A stretch of 64,000 nt of DNA. Source: Candidatus Flavonifractor merdavium (lineage in GTDB: Bacteria > Bacillota > Clostridia > Oscillospirales > Oscillospiraceae). The position numbers and the translations under genes were made by a program. Of this stretch, positions 50,336 through 58,589 are shown one piece after another (within the stretch, counting starts at the first letter, position 1; every line of letters begins with the position of its first letter). The notes below the pieces were generated by a model. It saw only the letters and a list, made by a program, of their open reading frames with translations, had not been told where the DNA came from and made no database searches. The stretch spans positions 1-64,000 of the forward strand of contig DWXF01000021.1 of NCBI GenBank assembly GCA_019119335.1, written 5' to 3'.

Positions 50336-52606
50336 TCATGTACTCCTTCCAAATAGTCTTCTGATGGAACTCAGTCCGCCCTCCTGGACGGCGTTGAGGT
50401 TGGGAACGGACAGATCGTACAGGTACTCTCCGATCTGGTGCTCGTTCACATACCCCTCCGGGAGATATTTTTCGATACACTGATACCCTGTGGGCACAAA
50501 GAACAGGATGTCGAAGCCCACCAGGTTGAGATAGGCCACCAGGATGCTGTCCTCCAGGGAGAGGATTTTTTCCGTGGTGTTGATGAAAATGAGCTTGGGA
50601 TTCTTCTTGGTAAAGTCAAACTTCTGGATGAGCCGCAGCAGGTCCCGGTTCAGGTTGAGGGCGGTGGCCACCACGGTGTACTCCGTGCCGTTCTGGTAGG
50701 TGCCCGCCACCACCTTCTGGTCCAGCAGCAACTGGAGCTTGTCCAGCAGATGCTCCTGCATCTCCCCCCGGAGGATGCCGTAGGGGTAGGCCTTGTGCTC
50801 TTTGATCTTCCCCCGCTGCAGCCGCCCGTTTTTCAGAAATTGGGTGGCGAAGGGCTTGATGGGGTTGGCGTCGGTCCCAGCAAGCCAGGGCACCGACCGG
50901 ACCACCAGAGTGTCCGGCGTCACCAGCTTTTTCAGTTCCAGCCAATAGTTGTTGACCTGCCCGTCCTTCACGCCGCAGATCTTCTCCAGCAGCACCGGCA
51001 TGGTCACCGTCTGGTCCACCACCGAAAAGCTGGGGCGGTATTTCAGCTCCTGGTCCCACAGAATGGAGATCTCCTCGTACATGGTACGCAGGGTGACCGC
51101 CTCCGCCTTGCCGTACTGCTGGTTACGGTACATGCCAGAGTCCTGGTACATCAACGAGTCCAGGTCCCGCTCGGCCTGGTAGGCCGCCGTGCTCACCCGC
51201 ACCTGGGCGGGCTCCACGGGGAAGCTGTCCATGGGGAGGGACTGCTCATACCGCAGCTCCAGCAGGGCGGGGTCCCGAAGGGGGCAGCCCTGGTTTCCAT
51301 CGGGCAGCAGCACCAGCACGTCCACCGGCAGCCGGGCCAGCAGCCGCAGAAACAGGGCCTCGCTGGGGGTGGCGCACCTGCCGAAGAGGAGGAACACCCC
51401 CACCTCCGGCATCTGCCAGTTGGCAAACAGCTCCTTCTGATACCGCCGGAGCCACGCCAGCAGATAGACCGCCTTGTTGGTCAGGCGGGAGACCGTGCCG
51501 CCCGGCTCCTTGGCCTCCTCCAGGATCAGGTCCAAAAAGGCCTTCACCATCAGCCGCTGGAGCTCCTGGCTGGGGGGGTACTGGATGTTGGGCGTCAGCC
51601 CCGCCGCCAGCTGCTCCACGTTGGCGTAGTTCTGCCGCTTGATGGACGCGATCTCCTCCGGCGTGGGGGCGGGAATGCCGCCGTTCACCAGGCATACCCG
51701 CCGCTGGCCGCTTTTCAGCTGCTTGTAGAAGGAGAACATGTCGTTGGAGAAGAGCAGCTTGTCCTCCACGCCGTACTGGATGACAAAGCCGTTGTAGAAA
51801 AAGCCCGGCTCGCTCCCCCGGCCCTGGGCGCTGGTAAGCAGCTCCTGGACCTGGGGGCTCTTCATCCAGGCGTTGGTGCAGGGGCGGAGGGAGGGGAGCG
51901 GACCGTAGAGCCGCTGGCGGTTTTCCTCCCTGCGCAGCTCCTCCTGGAGCCCCTTCAGGCCAAAGCCGTCGGGAAAGGCGGTCATGCCCGGCTCCTGATA
52001 GAGCGTGGACAGGGCGGAGCTGGGGTCCAGCTTCAGGTAGGAGGCGTCGCCCCCCCGCTCCAGCAGAACAATGTCGGCTCCTGCCCGGGACAGCACGGTA
52101 AGCAGCTGCAGCTCGTACTGGCTCACTGCCCCGTCGTACAGGATCTGGGGCAGCTGCTCCGCCCCCAGCCGGTTGACGATGCGCTCAAACTTGTAGTAGA
52201 GCCAGCACATGTACTTGATATAGGCGTTGCGCAGCATATTTTCATTTTTCCCCTCCCGCAGCATGTCCTGCAGGGTGGAAAACATGGCCTCCACCACAAT
52301 GGCCCGCTGGGGGTCGGCCATCCGGGGCAGCCACCGGCGCAGCTTGCCGTCCAGGAAGGTACGGTCCAGCCGGAAGTCCTGTCCCATCATCTCGGAGAAA
52401 TAGGCCAGGTTGTTCACGTCGGGGTTGGGGATCTTCCCGTCGATGATTACCCCCGTGCGTCTGGCCGACTGGTAATAGGCCTTGAGAAAGTCCGCCACGG
52501 CGGGGGAGTAGCCCGCAATCCGGCAAAAGTAAACCCCCGCCTCTCTCCGGCTGGAGAGCGGCAGGAAAACGTCATTGAGTTTTTCCGGTATGATCAGTTT
52601 CAGCAT
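50336..52606 (-). CDS. yceG: YceG-family protein of the Ter stress operon
   Basis: 756 aa; ATG at 52606 with a modest GGAGAAAG site. The sequence matches the YceG family, encoded with TelA/YceH and TerD proteins in Firmicutes. It contains two related alpha/beta segments, around 125-200 (LYYKF...ILYDGAVSQYELQLL) and 400-450 (GVFLLFGRCATPSEALFL then DVLVLLPDG). The fold suggests a nucleotide- or nucleoside-handling enzyme, but no catalytic motif is certain. First gene of the long leftward operon. Confidence 0.8.
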   Translation of the reverse strand: MLKLIIPEKLNDVFLPLSSRREAGVYFCRIAGYSPAVADFLKAYYQSARRTGVIIDGKIPNPDVNNLAYFSEMMGQDFRLDRTFLDGKLRRWLPRMADPQRAIVVEAMFSTLQDMLREGKNENMLRNAYIKYMCWLYYKFERIVNRLGAEQLPQILYDGAVSQYELQLLTVLSRAGADIVLLERGGDASYLKLDPSSALSTLYQEPGMTAFPDGFGLKGLQEELRREENRQRLYGPLPSLRPCTNAWMKSPQVQELLTSAQGRGSEPGFFYNGFVIQYGVEDKLLFSNDMFSFYKQLKSGQRRVCLVNGGIPAPTPEEIASIKRQNYANVEQLAAGLTPNIQYPPSQELQRLMVKAFLDLILEEAKEPGGTVSRLTNKAVYLLAWLRRYQKELFANWQMPEVGVFLLFGRCATPSEALFLRLLARLPVDVLVLLPDGNQGCPLRDPALLELRYEQSLPMDSFPVEPAQVRVSTAAYQAERDLDSLMYQDSGMYRNQQYGKAEAVTLRTMYEEISILWDQELKYRPSFSVVDQTVTMPVLLEKICGVKDGQVNNYWLELKKLVTPDTLVVRSVPWLAGTDANPIKPFATQFLKNGRLQRGKIKEHKAYPYGILRGEMQEHLLDKLQLLLDQKVVAGTYQNGTEYTVVATALNLNRDLLRLIQKFDFTKKNPKLIFINTTEKILSLEDSILVAYLNLVGFDILFFVPTGYQCIEKYLPEGYVNEHQIGEYLYDLSVPNLNAVQEGGLSSIRRLFGRST

Positions 52607-52645
52607 GCCATCAACTTTCTCCGACTGAAGTATGGAATCATTCCC

Positions 52646-52673
52646 ATTATAGCATCTCTTAAAATTTTTTCAA
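52646..52673 (-). promoter_or_regulatory. Sigma-70 promoter of the Ter operon
   Basis: TTGAAA, 16-bp spacer, TATAAT with an extended -10 (TGCTATAAT) on the minus strand, about 40 bases upstream of yceG. Confidence 0.75.
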
Positions 52674-52829
52674 CTTGAAGAAAGGGCCATTTACCCAATA
52701 AAATGGCCTCTTTGCGCCCAAAAAATTTTTAATCTTCTTTTCATGTTCTCCCATTATCTTTTGTGGTAGAATTATTAGGTTGTCCCCCTGTCTGTGGGAT
52801 ATGATTTTCAGCTGTAAAGAGGGATTGTG

Positions 52830-53795
52830 ATGATCGAGCAACTCAGCGGGTATGACGTGGGCGCCTTGATGTACTGCCCGGCCCACGCCCACGGGACCAT
52901 TGCCGGCGCTCTGCTGCGGGAACAGTATCCCAAGCCCTTTTCTCTGGCCTTCTGCCTGGAGGATACCGTACCGGAGGCCCTGGTGGAGCAGGCTGAGGGG
53001 GAGCTCTTTCAGATTCTGGAGGAGATTTGCCGCAACCGCTCGGAGCACACCTTTTATCTCCCCCTCATTTTCGTCCGGGTGCGCTCCCCCCAGCAGCTGC
53101 GGAAGCTGGCCGCCGCCTACCGCCCCTTCTCCTCCATCCTCCGGGGCTTTATCCTGCCCAAGTTCTTTGTGGAGAACTGCGGGGCCTATATCCAGGCCAT
53201 CTCGGACATTGCCGCCGCCGGGGCGGACTACCGCTATATGCCCATCTTTGAGTCCCCCGCCATGCTGCCCCTCCACACCCGCTATGAGCATCTGGCACAG
53301 GTGAAGGAGCATCTGGACACCGTGGCCGACAGGATCCTCAACGTCCGGGTGGGAGGCAACGACCTCTCCCACGCCTTCGGGCTGCGCCGGACGGTCCATG
53401 ACACCATTTACGACGTCCGGCCGGTGGCCCACCTGCTGACCGACCTAGTCACCACCTTCGCCGGCCGGTATGTGGTCTCCGGCCCCGTGTGGGAGTATTT
53501 CTCCGGGGCGGGCTGGGAGGAGGGCCTGCGGCGGGAGCTGTCCCTGGACCTGCTCAGCGGATTTATCGGCAAGACGGTGATCCACCCCAACCAGATCCCG
53601 GTGGTCAACGACATGCTGAAGGTCTCCGCCGGGGACTACCGGGACGCCCGGGCCATCACCGGCTGGAACGGGGCGGACGGGCTGCTGGTGGCCTCCAGCG
53701 CCGACGCCACCCGTATGAACGAGTACAACACCCACTTCAACTGGGCCAGCAAGGTCCTCCGGCTGGCCCAGGTCTACGGCGTGCGGGAGGACTGA
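52830..53795 (+). CDS. HpcH/HpaI aldolase/citrate-lyase-beta-like protein (CitE type)
   Basis: 321 aa; ATG at 52830, 5 nt after GAGGGA. CitE-like TIM barrel: acidic metal ligand in IFESPAM, VRVGGNDLSHAFGL, and the family C-terminal GKTVIHPNQIPVVN. CitE-like lyases with HAD, PRTase-TRSP and StiP partners form the proposed biosynthetic module of Ter systems. It is divergent from the 12-gene Ter operon, sharing a 223-base intergenic region, so it is probably co-regulated. Confidence 0.85.
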   Translation: MIEQLSGYDVGALMYCPAHAHGTIAGALLREQYPKPFSLAFCLEDTVPEALVEQAEGELFQILEEICRNRSEHTFYLPLIFVRVRSPQQLRKLAAAYRPFSSILRGFILPKFFVENCGAYIQAISDIAAAGADYRYMPIFESPAMLPLHTRYEHLAQVKEHLDTVADRILNVRVGGNDLSHAFGLRRTVHDTIYDVRPVAHLLTDLVTTFAGRYVVSGPVWEYFSGAGWEEGLRRELSLDLLSGFIGKTVIHPNQIPVVNDMLKVSAGDYRDARAITGWNGADGLLVASSADATRMNEYNTHFNWASKVLRLAQVYGVRED

Positions 53796-53839
53796 CAGCC
53801 CTCCCGGCCCAGATGGGGATGCCCACCGTAAGCCGGCAA

Positions 53840-53879
53840 AAATACGCCGGACAGGAACCTGTTCCTGTCCGGCGTATTT
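53840..53879. terminator. Bidirectional terminator
   Basis: AAATACGCCGGACAGGAAC pairs with its exact complement around a 2-nt centre; T-rich and A-rich edges serve both convergent genes. Confidence 0.88.
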
Positions 53880-53883
53880 GTAC

Positions 53884-54552
53884 TCATGTGTTGTCCTGGA
53901 CCAAATCCGGATTGCGCAGCCGCCGCAGGCGCTCCGCCTCCTTCGAATCCTTCTGAAGGCCGTTTTCGTCCGCCAGCAGGATGGGAATATATTGAAATAC
54001 CTCGTCTACATAGTTGTGATACATATGCTCACAGGAAACCGCATGCATAAAGGGAATGCAGCCAAACTGGATATAGCTCAGCGCCTTGCGCATCAGCTGG
54101 GCCGAGGAGCACACGCAATGCAGCTGACCAAAACCCAGATCCTCAAAAATCCGGCTGGCCACATAGCACTCGTCCGAGGAATTGTATACCCCTTTCTCCC
54201 CCTTATACTTTTTGTTCATCTCCTCCCCAAACAAGGCCTCCGGCGGCAGGCCCTGCTCCATCAGATATTCACAGCCCGCACGGCTCAGCGAAAGCTGATC
54301 TGCCACTCCATTTTCCATGTGCAGGCTCCCTGGGACATAAATGCGGGTCTCAATGCCCAGGGCCGTTTGTGTACGGTAGAGCCACGCAGCCAGGTCCAGC
54401 CGCTTTTGGAATTCCTCATTGGGCCGGCGGCCATCCACCAGGGGATGCTGGGCAGCCGCTTCAATCAGACACCCCTTCATCTTCCTGTGCCGCTCCATAT
54501 TTTGTCTGGCCCTGTCCTGCTTTTCCGCCCATATTTCATACTGTTTATCCAT
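53884..54552 (-). CDS. YdcF/ElyC-type (DUF218) protein
   Basis: 222 aa; the ATG overlaps the stop of the upstream gene by 8 bases. The central part (IYVPGSLH...LSRAGCEYLMEQGLPPEAL, then SSDECYVASRIFEDLGF) follows the DUF218 layout seen in SanA/ElyC/YdcF, which act in envelope or nucleotide-related metabolism with unknown chemistry. There is no membrane helix, unlike ElyC or SanA. It forms a tight two-gene unit with the membrane protein upstream. Confidence 0.65.
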   Translation of the reverse strand: MDKQYEIWAEKQDRARQNMERHRKMKGCLIEAAAQHPLVDGRRPNEEFQKRLDLAAWLYRTQTALGIETRIYVPGSLHMENGVADQLSLSRAGCEYLMEQGLPPEALFGEEMNKKYKGEKGVYNSSDECYVASRIFEDLGFGQLHCVCSSAQLMRKALSYIQFGCIPFMHAVSCEHMYHNYVDEVFQYIPILLADENGLQKDSKEAERLRRLRNPDLVQDNT

Positions 54553-55402
54553 GGATTCTCTCCTCTAATTCCTCCAGGCTTTCCGAGTTGTAGTTCCAGA
54601 TTGTATCAAAGTTGCTCTCCATCATATCCACAAAATTGATCTCCGCTTCCTCGTCCTCCTCGCCGCCTTTCCTGCCCCGGAGCACAAAGGCTTTGGTGGA
54701 TTTATACGGCGGCAGGGTCATGGTCAGCCACGCCTTCACGCTCCCGTCCCCATAATAGGCCAGCACATATGGGAGCCGGTACTCGGTGGAATAAAAGCGC
54801 ATTTTCATTCCAAAGGCCCGGTATTTCTCAATCAGCGCCCAGACTTCCGCGCCAATTTTATCCTCCTTCTCCCGCATCCGTCTTCCGTTTATGATCGTGT
54901 GATATTCCAACCCCTCGATATCGGTGAGGAATCTGCTGTCCGGCGCGGCGGCCAAAAACTGTATTTCCAGCCCCCTGGCCAGGGCCTGCTTCAGCAGTTG
55001 CTCATTGTCATTCAAATAATGAAAGCCGGAAACGTTGATGATCTTGACCTTGACCGCCTTTTCGCACATTTCCTTCATTTCCTTTCGGGTCTGCTTATTT
55101 GTACTGGTATTTACAAACCCGTAGGACTGCATTTTCGCAGAAAACTGAAGCTTTGAGATGTATTTACTGACCAGGCAATAGCCCACCACCGCCGTAATCG
55201 CCGTTATGGAAAGGCCGGAAACAATATCCTGTATGACGCTCCCCATGTCAAAGGAAAACTTTACTACCGTCTCTCCGGCTGCCTGGGCGGGTACAAGCAA
55301 ATACCCGGCCAGCGCCAAAAAGATGCCGCCGCACCTGGATATGCAGAGTTTATGCGCATCCGCCCGGCTTAGTCCCCGCCGGGACCTGTTATATCCGAAC
55401 AT
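54545..55402 (-). CDS. Two-helix membrane protein with C-terminal soluble domain, unknown
   Basis: 285 aa; ATG at 55402 after AAGGAAGG. Hydrophobic segments at ~20-40 (GGIFLALAGYLLV) and ~65-85 (ITAITAVVGYCLVS) anchor a cytosolic or external domain of ~200 residues. The domain begins with VKVKIINVSGFHYL and LARGLEIQFLAAAP, which recalls phospholipase-D-like folds, but no HKD motif is present. I do not recognise the family. The overlap with the YdcF-like gene suggests a joint function, perhaps a two-component effector/sensor module. Confidence 0.6.
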   Translation of the reverse strand: MFGYNRSRRGLSRADAHKLCISRCGGIFLALAGYLLVPAQAAGETVVKFSFDMGSVIQDIVSGLSITAITAVVGYCLVSKYISKLQFSAKMQSYGFVNTSTNKQTRKEMKEMCEKAVKVKIINVSGFHYLNDNEQLLKQALARGLEIQFLAAAPDSRFLTDIEGLEYHTIINGRRMREKEDKIGAEVWALIEKYRAFGMKMRFYSTEYRLPYVLAYYGDGSVKAWLTMTLPPYKSTKAFVLRGRKGGEEDEEAEINFVDMMESNFDTIWNYNSESLEELEERIHG

Positions 55403-55550
55403 AACATCCTTCCTTTTTCGAGGGTACATCCCCTTTCAGATCAGTTTCATCATACCGTACTTTCCCTGCCTTTGCAAGGGATTTCACCCCTCTGGCCTTT
55501 CTGCGCTCGCCAGGATGAAGCAGCCCGCTGGACAGCCCGGACACAACAAA

Positions 55551-55588
55551 AAAACGCGGTCTTTCCCTCAGGGGAAAGACCGCGTTTT
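55551..55588 (-). terminator. Terminator of lysA
   Basis: AAAACGCGGTCTTTCCC/GGGAAAGACCGCGTTTT with a 4-nt loop and T/A-rich edges, 4 bases after the lysA stop. Confidence 0.88.
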
Positions 55589-55591
55589 GAT

Positions 55592-56890
55592 TTACCGGTC
55601 GTTGCGGCACAGGTCGGCGAAGGACTCCCGCTCCACTGCCACATAGTGCTCCCGGCCGCCCCGCAGCATGACGATGGGGGGGCGGGGCAGACGGTTGTAG
55701 TTGGAGGCCATGGAGTAGTTGTACGCGCCGGTGGTGCACACGGCCAGAATATCTCCCCGGCCCACGCTGCCGGGCAGCTGGACGCCCTGCTGGATAATGT
55801 CGCCGCTTTCGCAGCAGCGGCCCACCACCGAACAGGTGAAGTCGGCCTTCTCGTCCATCTTATTGGCAAGCAGGCAGGTATAATTGGCCTGATAGAGGGC
55901 GTAACGGGGGTTGTCCGTCATGCCCCCGTCCACAGAGACATAGTTTTTGTAGCCGGGGATCCGCTTGACCGTACCCACGGTGTACAGGGTCATACCGGCG
56001 GCGCCCACGATGCTGCGGCCGGGCTCCATGTGGATCTCCGGCATTTCGATGGACAGCCGGGCGCAGGTCTGCTTGATGGCGTCGGCCACCTGGGCCACCT
56101 TCACGTCCACGTCCAGATGGGGGTCACTCTCCACATAGCGCACGCCGTATCCGCCGCCCAGGTCCAGCTGAGGAGCCATGTAGCCCAGCTTGCGCTTCAT
56201 GTCGGCCACAAACTCCAGCATGATGACGGCGGCCCGCTCGAACACGTCCTCGGCAAAGACCTGGGAGCCCACGTGGCAGTGGAAGCCCATCAGCTCCACA
56301 TGGGGCTGGGCCAGGGTGAAGGCGGTAATCTCCTCGGCCTGGCCGGTCTCAATGGCGCTGCCGAACTTGGAATCCACCTTGCCGGTGGCGATGGCCTCAT
56401 AGGTGTGGGGGTCAATGCCGGGGGTCAGGCGCAGCAGCACCTTCTGCCGGATGCCCCGCCGGGCGGCCTCGGCCTCGATGGCCCGGATCTCCTCCACGTT
56501 GTCGGCCACAAAGTAGCCGATGCCGTGCTCCATGCTGTAACGGATATCCTCGTCGGTCTTGTTGTTGCTGTGAAAATAGGCCTGGCCCAGATCATAGCCC
56601 GCCTGCAGCGCGGTATAGATTTCGCCGGAGGAGACCACGTCGATGCCCATGCCCTCCTCCTTCATGATCTCGTAGATACGCTTGAAGGAGGCCGCCTTGC
56701 TGGCATACAGGGGGCGTGCCTTGTCCCCAAAGTGCTTTTGGAAGGCCGCCAGGTACGTCCGGCAGTTTTCCCGGATTTTGTCCTCATCCATCAGATACAG
56801 CGGTGTGCCGTACTGCTGGGCCAGCGCCGTCACGTCCTGTCCCGCAAAGTACAGGTGGCCGTCCGCGGCGGTAATATTATCACAGATCAT
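55592..56890 (-). CDS. lysA: Diaminopimelate decarboxylase
   Basis: 432 aa, ATG after GAAAGGAAG. Fold III PLP decarboxylase: PLP lysine in LYASKAASF, glycine loop DLGGGYGVRY, EPGRSIVG phosphate site, and the second active-site Cys in GRCCESGDII. It converts meso-diaminopimelate to L-lysine in the cytosol. It lies downstream of the symporter gene in the same direction but behind a strong hairpin. The lack of other lysine genes nearby is unremarkable. Confidence 0.92.
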   Translation of the reverse strand: MICDNITAADGHLYFAGQDVTALAQQYGTPLYLMDEDKIRENCRTYLAAFQKHFGDKARPLYASKAASFKRIYEIMKEEGMGIDVVSSGEIYTALQAGYDLGQAYFHSNNKTDEDIRYSMEHGIGYFVADNVEEIRAIEAEAARRGIRQKVLLRLTPGIDPHTYEAIATGKVDSKFGSAIETGQAEEITAFTLAQPHVELMGFHCHVGSQVFAEDVFERAAVIMLEFVADMKRKLGYMAPQLDLGGGYGVRYVESDPHLDVDVKVAQVADAIKQTCARLSIEMPEIHMEPGRSIVGAAGMTLYTVGTVKRIPGYKNYVSVDGGMTDNPRYALYQANYTCLLANKMDEKADFTCSVVGRCCESGDIIQQGVQLPGSVGRGDILAVCTTGAYNYSMASNYNRLPRPPIVMLRGGREHYVAVERESFADLCRNDR

Positions 56891-56929
56891 GGGACTCTTC
56901 CTTTCTGTCTCTCTGGACCCGGGGAGGGT

Positions 56930-56966
56930 CTTCCGGCGGCGGAGGCCGGGGCCCCGCCGCCGGAAG
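56930..56966 (-). terminator. Hairpin between the symporter and lysA
   Basis: A 13-bp stem CTTCCGGCGGCGG/CCGCCGCCGGAAG, 12 bases after the symporter stop, without a T-run on the minus strand. Partial termination or mRNA protection. Confidence 0.55.
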
Positions 56967-56977
56967 TTAAGAGGGAA

Positions 56978-58231
56978 TTATTTCTGAAGCTGCTTGCCGC
57001 TGATGGCTCTCTCCAGCCAGTTCTTGCCGTCGGTGATGCGGGCCACGATGTAGCAGACCACATAGTCGCCGGAGGAGTTGATCATGGTGGCGGGAGGATC
57101 CACCAGGTTGCCGATGGCCACCAGGATGGGGAAGGCCACCTCAATGTGCTGGGGGAAGAAGATGGAGCAGATGATATACTCGCCGATATAGCCGCCGCCG
57201 GGCACGCCAGACATGCCCACGGAGGAGAGCACGGCCACCAGCACCACCAGGGGCAGCATGCTCCAGTTCATGTCGGAGCCCATGGTGCCCAGAACAAAGG
57301 CGATCTTCAGCACGCAGGAGAAGCAGGAGCCGTCCATGTGCATGGTGGCGCCCATGGGGATGACCATTTCGGCCACGTCCTTGGGGATGCCGGTATCCTC
57401 CGCCTCACGCAGGTTGGTGGGGATAGTGGCGGTGGAGGAGCAGGTGCCCAGGGACATGACGGCGGGACGGGCGATGTGCTGGAACATGGTCCTGACGCCG
57501 TGCCTGCCGCCGCCGAACCAGGCAAACAGGGGGAAGGCGGTGAAGATGTAGATAAAGCACAGGGGATAGTACACGATCAGGGCCCGGCCGTAGGCGGTGG
57601 CCACTTCCGCGCCGTAGGTGGCTACCAGGTCGGCAAACAGGGCGAAGAAAGCGATGGGGGCATAGTAGGTGATGATCTTCACGAAGGCCATCATGACCTC
57701 GCTCAGGCCCTCCAGGAACTTGCCGATGATGTGGTCCGGGCCGCCCACCAGGTTGGTGGCGAAGCCGAAGAAGATGGAGAACACGATCAGGGGCAGCATG
57801 GCGCTGCGGCTGAGCAGGCCCACAAAGTCATCGGTGGTGAAGAAATTGACGATCATGTCCGACAGGGAGGCGTGCTCGCCCATGGCCTCGGTGGCCATGT
57901 CGGTCCAGGGGGTCAGCACCGGGGGGAAAATCTTCATCAGCACAAACATGATGACGGCGGCGATGGCGCCGGTAACCACGAAGGTGGCCACGGTGGCGCC
58001 CATGATCTTACCCGCCCGCCGGCGGCTGCGCACGCTGGCCACGGAGTTTGCGATGGAGGCGAACACCAGCGGCACCACCACGCAGAACATCATGTTGATA
58101 AACACCGTGCCGAAGGGCTTGATGGCGTGGCCGAAGTCGGGGAAAAACCAGCCCGCGATACAGCCCAGCACCATGGCGGCCAGCATGATGACCAGGAACG
58201 TGTAGTTCTTCATTACCGTTTTCTTATCCAT
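56978..58231 (-). CDS. Dicarboxylate/amino acid:cation (DAACS) symporter, neutral substrate likely
   Basis: 417 aa, ATG after AGAGGT. About eight helices and two re-entrant loops; TCSSTATIPTNL is the serine-rich loop 1 and MGATMHMDGS the NMDG-like motif. In helix 8 the sequence VDPPATMINSSGD aligns with LDMPRTMVNVTGD of glutamate transporters: the arginine that binds the side-chain carboxylate is replaced by Ala, while the Asp, Thr, Asn and second Asp binding the amino acid backbone are kept. A neutral amino acid such as serine, threonine or alanine is therefore more likely than glutamate. Transcribed from a sigma-54 promoter, next to a sigma-54 activator. Confidence 0.88.
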   Translation of the reverse strand: MDKKTVMKNYTFLVIMLAAMVLGCIAGWFFPDFGHAIKPFGTVFINMMFCVVVPLVFASIANSVASVRSRRRAGKIMGATVATFVVTGAIAAVIMFVLMKIFPPVLTPWTDMATEAMGEHASLSDMIVNFFTTDDFVGLLSRSAMLPLIVFSIFFGFATNLVGGPDHIIGKFLEGLSEVMMAFVKIITYYAPIAFFALFADLVATYGAEVATAYGRALIVYYPLCFIYIFTAFPLFAWFGGGRHGVRTMFQHIARPAVMSLGTCSSTATIPTNLREAEDTGIPKDVAEMVIPMGATMHMDGSCFSCVLKIAFVLGTMGSDMNWSMLPLVVLVAVLSSVGMSGVPGGGYIGEYIICSIFFPQHIEVAFPILVAIGNLVDPPATMINSSGDYVVCYIVARITDGKNWLERAISGKQLQK

Positions 58232-58386
58232 GACAGATACCTCTTTTCTCTACAAAATCAGTATGAAGGGACCTTCTGTGCTCCACTTTCCGGGGCCTTA
58301 CCTCCTTTCCGCATCACGGCGCGTATCCACAGGACTGCTCTCTCCTTCAGACCTTTGGCAACACCGGAGCGGCGTCCTGTTTCTTT

Positions 58387-58402
58387 TGCAAAATATGTGC
58401 CA
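58387..58402 (-). promoter_or_regulatory. Sigma-54 promoter of the symporter
   Basis: TGGCACATATTTTGCA on the minus strand, a perfect TGGCAYR-N4-TTGCW match. The start codon is 156 bases downstream, an unusually long leader. The surrounding 358-base gap (58232-58589) otherwise contains only the activator's terminator; I see no clear activator dyad. Confidence 0.88.
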
Positions 58403-58539
58403 AAAGCTTTTCCGGAGTGAACTCTTGTGACTTGCGCTTATTTTCAGCCCTTCTTTTTTTGGATCCCGCCGTAAATTTACCCTCTTTTCCTTTTTATTCC
58501 CATATCTAAGAAAATAATCCTGTTGAAATTGTAAAAAGA

Positions 58540-58580
58540 GAGTTCGGAAATCAGGACCGGCTTTCCCGATTCCCGAACTC
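58540..58580 (-). terminator. Terminator of the second sigma-54 activator
   Basis: GAGTTCGGGAATC/GATTTCCGAACTC (one mismatch) followed by TCTTTTTAC on the minus strand. Confidence 0.8.
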
Positions 58581-58589
58581 CTTGTCCGT

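Noticed and set aside
55472-58420. 982-codon open frame on the + strand across lysA and the symporter
   Set aside because: It spans two recognised genes and their hairpin in antisense and encodes repetitive His/Gly/Ala sequence.
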